Both the position numbers and the translations under genes were made by a program. From positions 1-9,460 of the forward strand of contig JADFTO010000093.1 of assembly GCA_022560215.1 (NCBI GenBank): a stretch of DNA of 9,460 bases. The letters run 5' to 3'. Below, one piece after another: positions 1 through 7,135 of the stretch; the stretch's first letter is position 1; the number at the start of each line of letters is the position of its first letter. The DNA is from Pseudomonadota bacterium. Lineage in GTDB: Bacteria; Pseudomonadota; Alphaproteobacteria; Rhodospirillales; 2-02-FULL-58-16. The notes under the pieces were generated by a model that ran no database searches, was not told the origin of the DNA, and saw only the letters and a program-made list of their open reading frames with translations.

Positions 1-398
1 GCGCCAACTTCGCCGCCGGCATGGGCGGCGGCATCGCCTACGTGCTGGACGAGTACGGCGACTTCGAGCGCCGCTGCAACTTGGCCATGGTCGATCTGGA
101 GCCCCTGGCCGAGGAGGACGCGGTGCTGGAACGGCTGGATCACCAGGGCGGCGATCTGGAAACCCACGGCCGGGTGGACGTCACCGGCGACATGACGGGG
201 AACGACGCCATGCGCCTGCTCATGCTGATCGACCGCCACATGAACCTGACGGGCAGCCACCGGGCGCGCCAGATCCTGGACGAATGGGAGGCCTATCTTC
301 CCCGCTTCGTCAAGATCATGCCCGTGGACTACCGCCGCGCCCTGGAGCAGATGCAGGCAGAGGCCCTGAGCAAGGACCTGGCCGCCGTCGGGGTATAA
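1..398 (+). CDS. gltB: Glutamate synthase large (alpha) subunit, C-terminal fragment
   Basis: This is the last ~131 residues of the NADPH glutamate synthase large subunit; the gene begins left of the window and the reading frame is open from position 3. The first visible residues, ANFAAGMGGGIAYVLDE, match the glycine-rich GXGXG C-terminal beta-helix domain of GltB (the family usually reads GANFAAGMSGGIAYVLD). The rest (CNLAMVDLEPL, then DxxRLLMLIDRHMNLTGSHRARQILDEW and a VKIMPVDYRRAL tail) is the standard GltB end. The full subunit hydrolyses glutamine and passes ammonia to 2-oxoglutarate at an FMN/3Fe-4S site. The catalytic N-terminal amidotransferase and FMN domains are outside the window. 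It ends in TAA only 3 bases before gltD, so the two are almost certainly co-transcribed and translationally coupled. Identity is very secure; only the length cannot be judged. Confidence 0.95.
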   Translation, partial: ANFAAGMGGGIAYVLDEYGDFERRCNLAMVDLEPLAEEDAVLERLDHQGGDLETHGRVDVTGDMTGNDAMRLLMLIDRHMNLTGSHRARQILDEWEAYLPRFVKIMPVDYRRALEQMQAEALSKDLAAVGV

Positions 399-401
399 GT
401 C

Positions 402-1838
<1,437 letters not shown>

Positions 1839-1991
1839 TGGGCGGCGCGCCCGGGGGACGGTTGGGTTCGGCCCGGGGGTCCGTCACGGTGCAAGCCCCG
1901 CCCACTTCCGAATCTACGACAAAGTCTTCCATCAGGAGGGTGGCCGCCTAGCAGTCTGTCGGTGCTTGGCGCTGCCCTTTACGGCCCTCGC

Positions 1992-2681
1992 TCAGGCGCC
2001 CGAATCCATGGAGCCGAGAAGATTCTTGTCCACCGTGCTCAGGTGTTGGCGCATGCGCTTGGCAGCCAGGTCCATGTCCCGCTCGGCGATGGCGGCGATG
2101 ATGGCGTCGTGCTCGGAAAAGCTGTGGTGCTTGAAGTCCGGGCCGAGGCGGGTGGTCCGCCGGCGGCCCCAGACCACGGCCCGCCGCACGGTGTTCAGGG
2201 TGTCGAAAAGGGTGAGCAGAAGCTTGTTCCGGGCGGCCGCCGCGATGGCCCGGTGGAAGTTGTTGTCCCAGGCCTCGTACAGGCGCCACTCCCGCGCCGC
2301 CTTGGTCTTGCGGATGCATTGCTCCATCACGCGAATGTCGGCCGACGTGGCGTGCAGCGCCGCCAGGCGGGCGAGCTCGGGTTCGATGATCAGGCGCGTC
2401 TGCATGACATCGGCGGGATTGGTCCGGCTGGCGATGAAGGAAACGTCGTTGGTGTTTTCCACCGGCCGGCTGCCGATGAAGGTGCCGCGTCCCACATGGC
2501 GCCAGATCTGGCCGTTGGCCTCCAGCTCGTCCAGGGCCTTGCGCAGGGCCGTCCGTTTCACCCCCAGCTCCCGGCAAAGGTCGCGCTCGGACGGCATGCG
2601 GGAATTTAGCGGATACTGGTTTTCCTCCAGATGGGCCTTGAGCTTGCCCAGGGTGTCACCGGTTTGGAGAGGAATATTCAT
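1992..2681 (-). CDS. GntR-family transcriptional regulator, FadR/FCD subfamily
   Basis: A 229-residue DNA-binding regulator. Residues ~8-70 form the GntR winged helix-turn-helix (RMPSERDLCRELGVKRTALRKAL, then the wing VGRGTFIG). Residues ~88-215 form an all-helical FCD ligand domain. It keeps the expected metal-site residues D139 and H143 (DNNFH), H191 (SEHDAI) and H213 (RMRQHL), plus R96 in the TRLIIEP helix. FCD members usually sense small carboxylates bound at this metal. The frame can be extended to a TTG at 2690 (three extra residues, MIG), but ATG at 2681 is preferred. Neither start has a Shine-Dalgarno sequence. The gene is divergent from the importer operon and shares a ~160-base control region with it, so it is very likely the operon's local regulator, and probably autoregulatory. 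Ligand and target sites are inferred, not shown. The C-terminus converges on gltD. Confidence 0.9.
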   Translation of the reverse strand: MNIPLQTGDTLGKLKAHLEENQYPLNSRMPSERDLCRELGVKRTALRKALDELEANGQIWRHVGRGTFIGSRPVENTNDVSFIASRTNPADVMQTRLIIEPELARLAALHATSADIRVMEQCIRKTKAAREWRLYEAWDNNFHRAIAAAARNKLLLTLFDTLNTVRRAVVWGRRRTTRLGPDFKHHSFSEHDAIIAAIAERDMDLAAKRMRQHLSTVDKNLLGSMDSGA

Positions 2682-2699
2682 ACCAATCAAAGAATTGGT
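2682..2699. promoter_or_regulatory. Inverted repeat ACCAAT-N6-ATTGGT, candidate regulator site
   Basis: ACCAAT (2682-2687) and ATTGGT (2694-2699) form a perfect 6-bp inverted repeat with a 6-base spacer, directly before the gntR start codon. FadR-type GntR proteins commonly bind TGGT/ACCA half-sites, but usually as TGGT-N3-ACCA; here the arms face the other way. Bound protein would sit just downstream of the gntR promoter and repress it. The role is inferred from position and half-site. Confidence 0.4.
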
Positions 2700-2713
2700 T
2701 GCACTTCAAGACC

Positions 2714-2742
2714 TTTATAAGGGCCATGTTCCGCCTTGTAAA
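2714..2742 (-). promoter_or_regulatory. Predicted sigma-70 promoter of the gntR gene
   Basis: Reading leftward, TTTACA (2742-2737) and TATAAA (2719-2714) are separated by 17 bases; each hexamer matches the sigma-70 consensus at 5 of 6 positions. A start near 2707 would leave a leader of about 26 bases before the ATG at 2681. Its -35 box is only 2 bp from the -35 box of the opposite promoter. Prediction by eye. Confidence 0.6.
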
Positions 2743-2744
2743 CC

Positions 2745-2774
2745 TTGACTTACGAATATGCGGAAGAATACCAT
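2745..2774 (+). promoter_or_regulatory. Predicted sigma-70 promoter of the importer operon
   Basis: TTGACT (2745-2750, 5 of 6 matches) is followed after 18 bases by TACCAT (2769-2774, 4 of 6). Transcription would begin near 2781, giving a leader of ~60 bases before the substrate-binding protein gene. The -10 region and start overlap ATTGGT/ACCA half-sites, so a bound regulator would block polymerase. The -35 box is better than the -10 box, as expected for a regulated promoter. Prediction by eye. Confidence 0.5.
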
Positions 2775-2778
2775 TCCT

Positions 2779-2795
2779 GAATTGGTGTGCCCATG
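2779..2795. promoter_or_regulatory. Candidate operator at the importer transcription start
   Basis: GAATTGGT at 2779-2786 repeats exactly the octamer at 2692-2699, 87 bp away. It continues as ATTGGT-GTG-CCCATG (2781-2795), which matches the ATTGGT-N3-ACCAAT arrangement of PdhR-like FCD regulators at 9 of 12 defined positions. It lies on the predicted start point of the importer operon. A related ACCATT sits at 2770-2775 inside the -10 region. Confidence 0.4.
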
Positions 2796-2821
2796 ACGGC
2801 ATCCCCGGCATGGGCCCAATT
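2780..2821 (+). other. Long hairpin in the 5' leader of the importer mRNA
   Basis: AATTGG (2780-2785) pairs with CCAATT (2816-2821). After a 3-base bulge (TGT), GCCCATG (2789-2795) pairs with CATGGGC (2809-2815). Past an A/G mismatch, CGG (2797-2799) pairs with CCG (2805-2807) around a 5-base loop. That is about 16 base pairs, ending 6 bases before the ribosome binding site. No U-run follows, so it is not an intrinsic terminator. It could protect the 5' end, tune translation, or be a DNA-level binding site. Confidence 0.55.
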
Positions 2822-2827
2822 ACCAAA

Positions 2828-2834
2828 GGGAGGA
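2828..2834 (+). promoter_or_regulatory. Strong ribosome binding site of the substrate-binding protein gene
   Basis: GGGAGGA lies 7 bases before the ATG at 2842. It is the best Shine-Dalgarno sequence in the operon and fixes the start of this gene. It contrasts with the first permease gene, which has none, and suggests that the binding protein is made in excess. Confidence 0.8.
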
Positions 2835-2841
2835 ATTTCAA

Positions 2842-3843
2842 ATGATTTCAACTGTGGGGTTGAAAAAGCTTTGCCTGGCACTGGCCGCGGTGGCCCTGCT
2901 CGGCCTTTCCGGCCAACCGGCCAAGGCGCAGGAGTCCGCCATGCACGTGGCCTTCGGGGACGTCCCGGAGGCGGACCTGCTGAACTTCCTGGCCGCCGTC
3001 TCTCGGGCCGAGAAGCGCGGCGTCAAGGTCAAGATCACCTATCTCACGTCCGAGGACATCGCGGCCCAGGCCGTGGTCAGCGGCCAGGCCGACATCGGCG
3101 TCGGCACGCCCTATGCCCTGATCCAGAAGGTCAAGGCCCCCATCCGCATGTTCTTCCAGTTGAGCGCGCTCAGGTTTTTCCCCATCGTCAACACCGAATT
3201 CTACAAGACGTGGAAGGACCTGGACGGCGCCGACATATACGTCCACGCCCGCGGCTCCGGCACCGAGGCGATCATGAACCTGATGGCCAAGAAAAACGGC
3301 ATCAAATACAAGACCGTGAGCTACATCCCCGGTTCCTCCGTCCGCGCCGGCGCCATGCTGCAGGGACGCATCAAGGTGACCATCGTGGATTCCGAACGCC
3401 GGCGCCTGCTTCTCAGGAAGGGCAAGGGTAAATTCGCCCTGCTGCCCCTGCCCGAGATCAACGCCAGCGACGAGGCGCTCTACGCCAACATCGACTTCCT
3501 GAAGAGCCAGAGCGGCGCCATCGACATCCTGATCGAGGAGCTGCTCAATGTGTGGCGTGAGATCAACAAGAACCCCGAGGCCATCCTCGGCATGCGGAAG
3601 CAATACAACCTTCTCCCCGACATGCCGAAAAAGGACGTGGCGGACATCCTGTCTTACTACAAGGAAACCGTCGATACCGGGGCCTTCTCCAACAACGGCG
3701 GCGGCGTCAAGGCCGTGAAAGGGGACTTCGAGTTCTACGGCTTCGCCGGCACCATCAAGGGCGACCTCTCCAAGCTGAAGGTCGAGGACTTCTGGTACTT
3801 GGACCCCTTGAACAAGGCGCTCGACAAACTGGGCCGCATGTAA
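2842..3843 (+). CDS. Periplasmic substrate-binding protein of a NitT/TauT-like ABC importer
   Basis: A 333-residue exported protein. Residues 1-29 are a Sec signal peptide: KK near the start, a hydrophobic core LCLALAAVALLGL, and a likely cut after AKA-29. There is no lipobox, so the mature protein should be soluble in the periplasm. The body resembles NMT1/SsuA-type type-2 periplasmic binding proteins: SGQADIGVGTPYALIQ (80-95) is the typical hinge-side segment in which the first lobe tests substrate, KTWKDLDGADIYVHARGSGTEAIM (122-145) matches the usual 'dLkGkki' to helix step, and LLNVWREINKNPEAIL (234-249) the C-terminal helical part. It delivers substrate to the permease/ATPase encoded next door. 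The family takes up nitrate, alkanesulfonates, taurine, pyrimidine precursors and aromatic acids, so the substrate cannot be read from the family. The hydrolase at the operon end points to an organic acid. First gene of the operon, followed by a terminator. Confidence 0.88.
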   Translation: MISTVGLKKLCLALAAVALLGLSGQPAKAQESAMHVAFGDVPEADLLNFLAAVSRAEKRGVKVKITYLTSEDIAAQAVVSGQADIGVGTPYALIQKVKAPIRMFFQLSALRFFPIVNTEFYKTWKDLDGADIYVHARGSGTEAIMNLMAKKNGIKYKTVSYIPGSSVRAGAMLQGRIKVTIVDSERRRLLLRKGKGKFALLPLPEINASDEALYANIDFLKSQSGAIDILIEELLNVWREINKNPEAILGMRKQYNLLPDMPKKDVADILSYYKETVDTGAFSNNGGGVKAVKGDFEFYGFAGTIKGDLSKLKVEDFWYLDPLNKALDKLGRM

Positions 3844-3845
3844 GC

Positions 3846-3884
3846 GACCAGCCGGCCCGGCGGCCGGATACCGCCGGGCCGGTC
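3846..3884 (+). other. GC-rich hairpin just after the binding-protein gene
   Basis: GGCCCGGCGG (3854-3863) pairs perfectly with CCGCCGGGCC (3871-3880) around a 7-base loop. GACC (3846-3849) can add four pairs with GGTC (3881-3884) across a 4-base bulge. It starts three bases after the stop codon and has no U-run, so it looks like a 3'-end stabilising stem rather than a terminator. It sits in tandem with the terminator that follows. Confidence 0.6.
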
Positions 3885-3899
3885 CTCCCTGCTCCCGGG

Positions 3900-3938
3900 C
3901 CGGCCGGAGAGTTTCCTCCGGCCGGGGGGTGTTTTTTT
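3900..3938 (+). terminator. Intrinsic terminator between binding protein and permease genes
   Basis: CCGGCCGGAG (3900-3909) pairs perfectly with CTCCGGCCGG (3916-3925), a 10-bp GC-rich stem with a 6-base loop, followed by a run of seven T at 3932-3938. Six bases (mostly G) separate stem and T-run, slightly more than ideal. It lies inside the operon, so most transcripts would stop after the binding protein and only read-through would reach the membrane components. Confidence 0.8.
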
Positions 3939-3951
3939 CGGTTTTCGCTGA

Positions 3952-4776
3952 ATGGACGACCGGCAAGCCATGACCACGTCATCCATCGCACTGGCGACCG
4001 AAACGCCCGCCTCGCGCTTCGGGATTTCCATGACCATGGTACTCCGGATTGCCTCCGTGGCCCTGCTCTTCGGGATCTGGGAGATCGCCGGCCGGATTCC
4101 CATCAGCATCGCTTTTCCCACCTTCTTCGAGACTATGGATTCGCTGTTCACCATGATCATCGACGGGCGCATGGCCAAGGCCTATGCCTCCACCCTGGAG
4201 CCCCTGGTGATCGGCGTCTTCATGTCGGCCGTCTTCGGCATCGGGTTCGGCATCACCATGGGCCTTTCTCGCGTCTTCGAATGGCTGGGTGAGCCCATCT
4301 TCGTGGTCATGCAGGCGGCCCCCATGGCGGCGCTGATCCCGCTCGTCACCTTCGTCTACGGGATCGGGGTCACGGCCAAGACGGTGGCGGTGATCATCCT
4401 GGCGGCGCCGATCATCGTGCTCAACTCCTTCAAGGCGGTGCGCAACGTCAATCCGTCCCTGATCCAGATGTGCTGCTCGTTCCAGGGCAACCGCATCCAA
4501 CAGGTCGCCAAGATCATCATCCCCGACGCCAGCCCGATGATCTTCTCGGGGCTGCGCCTCGGCGTCGCCGGCGGGTTCATCGGCGTCATCCTGGCAGAGC
4601 TCCTGATCACGCCCACCGGAGTGGGCGACCTCATCACCTACCACCGCTCGGTGGCGGAATACGCCGACATGTATGCCGCCATCTTCTCCATCATCCTGTT
4701 CGCCTCGGTCTCCGTCGGCTTCCTGGAAAAGGCCGAGGTCGCCCTGTTCCGGCCCGAGAAAAAGAAAGGAACCTGA
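3952..4776 (+). CDS. ABC importer permease 1 (SsuC/TauC-like)
   Basis: A 274-residue inner-membrane protein of the binding-protein-dependent transport family. About six hydrophobic segments are visible near 27-46, 81-105, 114-138, 142-160, 200-222 and 242-260. Between the last segments lies the cytoplasmic coupling ('EAA') loop, CCSFQGNRIQQVAKIIIPDASPMIFSGLRL (174-203), with its conserved glycine at 179 and the I-x2-P-xA pattern that docks on the ATPase. Its partner is the different permease at the operon end, implying a heterodimeric channel. Start: a TGA directly precedes the ATG at 3952, so no upstream extension is possible; a second ATG at 3970 gives MTTSSIAL. Neither has a Shine-Dalgarno sequence, and the ATG is only 13 bases after the terminator T-run. 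The stop overlaps the ATPase start (TGATG). Confidence 0.88.
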   Translation: MDDRQAMTTSSIALATETPASRFGISMTMVLRIASVALLFGIWEIAGRIPISIAFPTFFETMDSLFTMIIDGRMAKAYASTLEPLVIGVFMSAVFGIGFGITMGLSRVFEWLGEPIFVVMQAAPMAALIPLVTFVYGIGVTAKTVAVIILAAPIIVLNSFKAVRNVNPSLIQMCCSFQGNRIQQVAKIIIPDASPMIFSGLRLGVAGGFIGVILAELLITPTGVGDLITYHRSVAEYADMYAAIFSIILFASVSVGFLEKAEVALFRPEKKKGT

Positions 4777-5591
4777 TGCCAGTCTCGGAACAAGCCACGC
4801 CCCAGGCGGGCGCCGCAGAACCCATCGTCGAGGTCCGGGAAATCTCCAAGACCTACGACGGCGGCGTCCATGCGCTGGATGGCATCGACCTCGCCTTCCC
4901 CAAGGGCGAGATGACCACCCTTCTCGGCCCCAGCGGGTGCGGCAAGACGACCCTGCTCAAGATCATCGCCGGCCTGCTCGAGCCCAGCGCCGGCCAGGTC
5001 CTGATCGGGGGCACCCCCGTGCATGGCCCGGGCCCGGAGCGCGCCTTCGTGTTCCAGGACTTCGCCCTGATGCCCTGGGCCTCGGTCGTCCGCAACGTCG
5101 CCTTCGGTCTCGAGCTCCAGGGCATGGCCAAGGACAAGCGCTACGGGATAGCCCGCCAGTACATAGAAAAAGTGGGGCTGTCGGGGTTCGAGGAGTTCTA
5201 CCCGCACGAGCTTTCCGGCGGCATGCGCCAGCGCGTCGGCCTGGCCCGGGCGCTCTCGGTTGACGCCGAGGTGCTGTTGATGGACGAGCCCTTTTCCGCC
5301 GTCGACGAGCAGACCCGGCGCCAGTTCCAGGAGGACCTGCTCTATCTTCTGGCCGAAGAGGACAAGACCGTCATCTTCGTCACCCACAGCATCGAGGAAG
5401 CCGTCTACGTCGCCGACCGGATCGTCCTGCTGTCGCCCCAGCCGGGCCGCATTTCCAGCGTCATCCGCCCCGGCATCGACCGCGCCGGCACCCCCGACGA
5501 GATACGCCGCGACAAGCGCTACCTGGATGCGGTCGAGGACATCTGGCAGAACCTGAAGAAATACCTGAACGAAGGGGCCGTCGCCCGATGA
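4776..5591 (+). CDS. ABC importer ATP-binding protein (SsuB/TauB-like)
   Basis: A 271-residue cytoplasmic ATPase that powers the importer. All nucleotide-binding motifs are intact: Walker A GPSGCGKTT (51-59), Q-loop Q94 in FVFQDFALMPW, signature LSGGMRQR (146-153), Walker B VLLMDEPF with catalytic E171, D-loop SAVDEQT (174-180), and switch histidine H204 in FVTHSIEEAV. The FQDFALMPWASVVRNV stretch is characteristic of the nitrate/sulfonate/taurine ATPase group. The frame is open further upstream, but the ATG at 4776 is chosen because it overlaps the permease stop (TGATG), follows AGGA (4767-4770), and gives the usual family length. The 3' end overlaps the second permease start (ATGA), so the three membrane/ATPase genes are tightly coupled. 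Confidence 0.93.
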   Translation: MPVSEQATPQAGAAEPIVEVREISKTYDGGVHALDGIDLAFPKGEMTTLLGPSGCGKTTLLKIIAGLLEPSAGQVLIGGTPVHGPGPERAFVFQDFALMPWASVVRNVAFGLELQGMAKDKRYGIARQYIEKVGLSGFEEFYPHELSGGMRQRVGLARALSVDAEVLLMDEPFSAVDEQTRRQFQEDLLYLLAEEDKTVIFVTHSIEEAVYVADRIVLLSPQPGRISSVIRPGIDRAGTPDEIRRDKRYLDAVEDIWQNLKKYLNEGAVAR

Positions 5592-6343
5592 CCATCCTGG
5601 GGGTCCACGTTCCGGCGGCTTTTTCGCTCCTTATCTGGGCCCTGATCTGGGAAATAGTCGGCCAGATGGAAGTGGTGTTCATCTTCCCCCCCTTCTCCGG
5701 GGTCTTGATAGCGCTCTGGCAGATGATCCAGGAGCCCTTCTTCCACAGGGCGGCCATCATATCGCTCAAGGCCTTTTCCTACGGCATGGCCATCGCCGTC
5801 AGCGGCGGCGTCGCCCTCGGCGTCCTCATGGGGCGGGTGCCGGCCGCGGACAAGCTGCTCGGCATGTGGGTGAACATCTTCGCCAGCGCGCCGCTGTCCT
5901 CGCTGGTGCCGGTGATCATGCTGCTTTTCGGGCTCGGCCAGACCACCATCATCGTCACCGTCGTGCTTTTCGCCATCTGGATCATCACCCTGGATACCCG
6001 GGCCGGAATCATGCACGTCAGCCCGTCCCTGACCGAGATGGCGGATTCCTTCGGCGCCAGGCGCTGGCAGCTTTACACCAAGATCCTCCTATTCGCCGCC
6101 CTGCCCGAGATCCTCGCCGGCATCCGCATGGGCCTGATCCGGGCCGTGAAGGGGGTGGTCATCGGCCAGCTTCTGGTCTCGGTGATCGCCTTCGGACGGC
6201 TTTTCGCCATTTATTCCCGCAATTTCCATCTCGAGGAGTTCTGGGCCCTGGCGTTGATCCTGTTCGCTTTCGCCCTCGGCCTCTCCGCGCTCATCGGCAT
6301 ATTGGAACAGAAGGTCGAATATTACGCCGGCGTCCGAGGATGA
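5588..6343 (+). CDS. ABC importer permease 2 (SsuC/TauC-like)
   Basis: A 251-residue inner-membrane permease, clearly different in sequence from permease 1. Hydrophobic segments lie near 9-25, 62-82, 97-117, 119-138, 186-205 and 218-238. The coupling loop MADSFGARRWQLYTKILLFAALPEILAGIRMG (151-182) is close to the family consensus, with G156 and the LP pair, and is more canonical than that of permease 1. The start ATG overlaps the ATPase stop (ATGA); an AAGGGG at 5571-5576 may help initiation. Two unlike permeases with one ATPase gene suggest a heterodimeric channel over an ATPase homodimer. The hydrolase gene follows after 50 bases on the same strand. Confidence 0.9.
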   Translation: MTILGVHVPAAFSLLIWALIWEIVGQMEVVFIFPPFSGVLIALWQMIQEPFFHRAAIISLKAFSYGMAIAVSGGVALGVLMGRVPAADKLLGMWVNIFASAPLSSLVPVIMLLFGLGQTTIIVTVVLFAIWIITLDTRAGIMHVSPSLTEMADSFGARRWQLYTKILLFAALPEILAGIRMGLIRAVKGVVIGQLLVSVIAFGRLFAIYSRNFHLEEFWALALILFAFALGLSALIGILEQKVEYYAGVRG

Positions 6344-6393
6344 GGATACGCGGCTCCTTTTCCCCCCTGTCATAGTAAGCTGGAGAGCAAACC

Positions 6394-7077
6394 ATGAGCC
6401 TACCCGTTCCCACCGTATCAATCCCGACGATCGAAATAGCCGGATCGGAAGAGCGGTTTCCCGCCCGCCGCATCTACTGCGTCGGGCGCAACTACATGGC
6501 CCATATTCGCGAGACCGGCAACGACGAGCGGGAGCCGCCGTTCTTCTTCCAGAAGCCTGCCGACGCGCTGGTGCTCGACGGCGGGGACTTTCCCTATCCG
6601 TCGCTTTCGGAGAACGTCCATCACGAGATCGAGCTGGTGGTCGCCATCGGCAAGGCGGGCCGGAACATCGCGCCCGGGGACGCCCACGGCCATATCTTCG
6701 GCTACGCCGTGGGCCTGGACATGACGCGGCGCGACATCCAGGGCGTGGCCAAGGAGATGCGCCGGCCGTGGGAAGCGGGCAAGTCCTTCGACCACGCGGC
6801 GCCCTGCTCCCCCATCGTGCCGGCCGCCGACATCGGGCACCCGGAGACGGGCGCCATCTGGCTCAAGGTCAACGGGGAACTCCGCCAGGAAGCGGACTTG
6901 AGCCACCAGATCTGGAACGTGCCGGAGTCCATCGCCCACCTGTCGGAGCTGTTCGAACTGGTCCCCGGCGACCTGATCTTCACCGGGACGCCGTCCGGCG
7001 TCGGCCCCGTGCACCCGGGCGACGTCATGGAAGGCGGCATCGAGGGCATCGGCGAGCTCCGGGTCCGGGTCGTCTGA
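6394..7077 (+). CDS. Fumarylacetoacetate hydrolase family protein, fumarylpyruvate hydrolase-like
   Basis: A 227-residue cytoplasmic enzyme of the FAH superfamily. The sequence runs like bacterial fumarylpyruvate hydrolases of the gentisate pathway: IYCVGRNYMAHIRE (27-40), PPFFFQKPADAL (48-59), the metal-binding HHEIELV with E78 and E80, GYAVGLDMTRRD with D109, the catalytic-lid region RPWEAGKSFDHAAPCSP with K130, and LVPGDLIFTGTPSGVGPV (189-206). The family cleaves C-C bonds in acylpyruvates (for example fumarylpyruvate to fumarate plus pyruvate); some relatives isomerise or decarboxylate keto acids instead. A good ribosome site (GGAGAG, 6382-6387) precedes the ATG. It is the last gene of the importer operon, which links the transported substrate to a keto acid or a precursor of one. 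Gentisate dioxygenase and maleylpyruvate isomerase are absent here, so the exact substrate is open; nagK would be premature as a symbol. Confidence 0.88.
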   Translation: MSLPVPTVSIPTIEIAGSEERFPARRIYCVGRNYMAHIRETGNDEREPPFFFQKPADALVLDGGDFPYPSLSENVHHEIELVVAIGKAGRNIAPGDAHGHIFGYAVGLDMTRRDIQGVAKEMRRPWEAGKSFDHAAPCSPIVPAADIGHPETGAIWLKVNGELRQEADLSHQIWNVPESIAHLSELFELVPGDLIFTGTPSGVGPVHPGDVMEGGIEGIGELRVRVV

Positions 7078-7117
7078 TTAAAGCCGCGACGCACGGATGG
7101 CCAAATTTTTTCTAAAA

Positions 7118-7135
7118 CAATAATACCTATTATTG
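7118..7135. repeat. Perfect palindrome CAATAAT-N4-ATTATTG upstream of the kinase gene
   Basis: Seven-base arms (7118-7124 and 7129-7135) around ACCT. The right arm overlaps the candidate -35 box of the kinase promoter, so it is a plausible operator. It is A/T-rich in an otherwise GC-rich region and has no T-run after it on the plus strand. Confidence 0.5.

Noticed and set aside
1839..1991. Terminator for gltBD or gntR in the convergent spacer
   Set aside because: A 5-bp hairpin (GGGCG-GCG-CGCCC, 1840-1852) and long-range TGGGCGG/CCGCCCA pairing exist, but no T-run follows on either strand. I see no gene or clear site in this 153-base spacer.
2682..2690. TTG at 2690 as the gntR start
   Set aside because: It adds only three residues, has no ribosome site, lies inside the inverted repeat, and an ATG follows three codons later.
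2848..3966. A 372-codon open frame on the minus strand opposite the binding-protein gene
   Set aside because: GC-rich third positions keep the antisense frame open. Its translation is low-complexity and rich in D, G and H with no recognisable domain, while the plus strand encodes a clear signal peptide and binding protein with a strong ribosome site.
6394..7077. Naming the hydrolase nagK outright
   Set aside because: Sequence resemblance is strong, but the gentisate-pathway partners are missing here, and FAH-family members vary in substrate.
7101..7117. Six-T run (7106-7111) as a terminator for the importer-hydrolase operon
   Set aside because: The bases before it can form only a 3-bp stem (CCG/CGG) with poor extension, so there is no real hairpin. 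The A/T tract fits better as upstream promoter sequence. The true end of the operon transcript is unclear.
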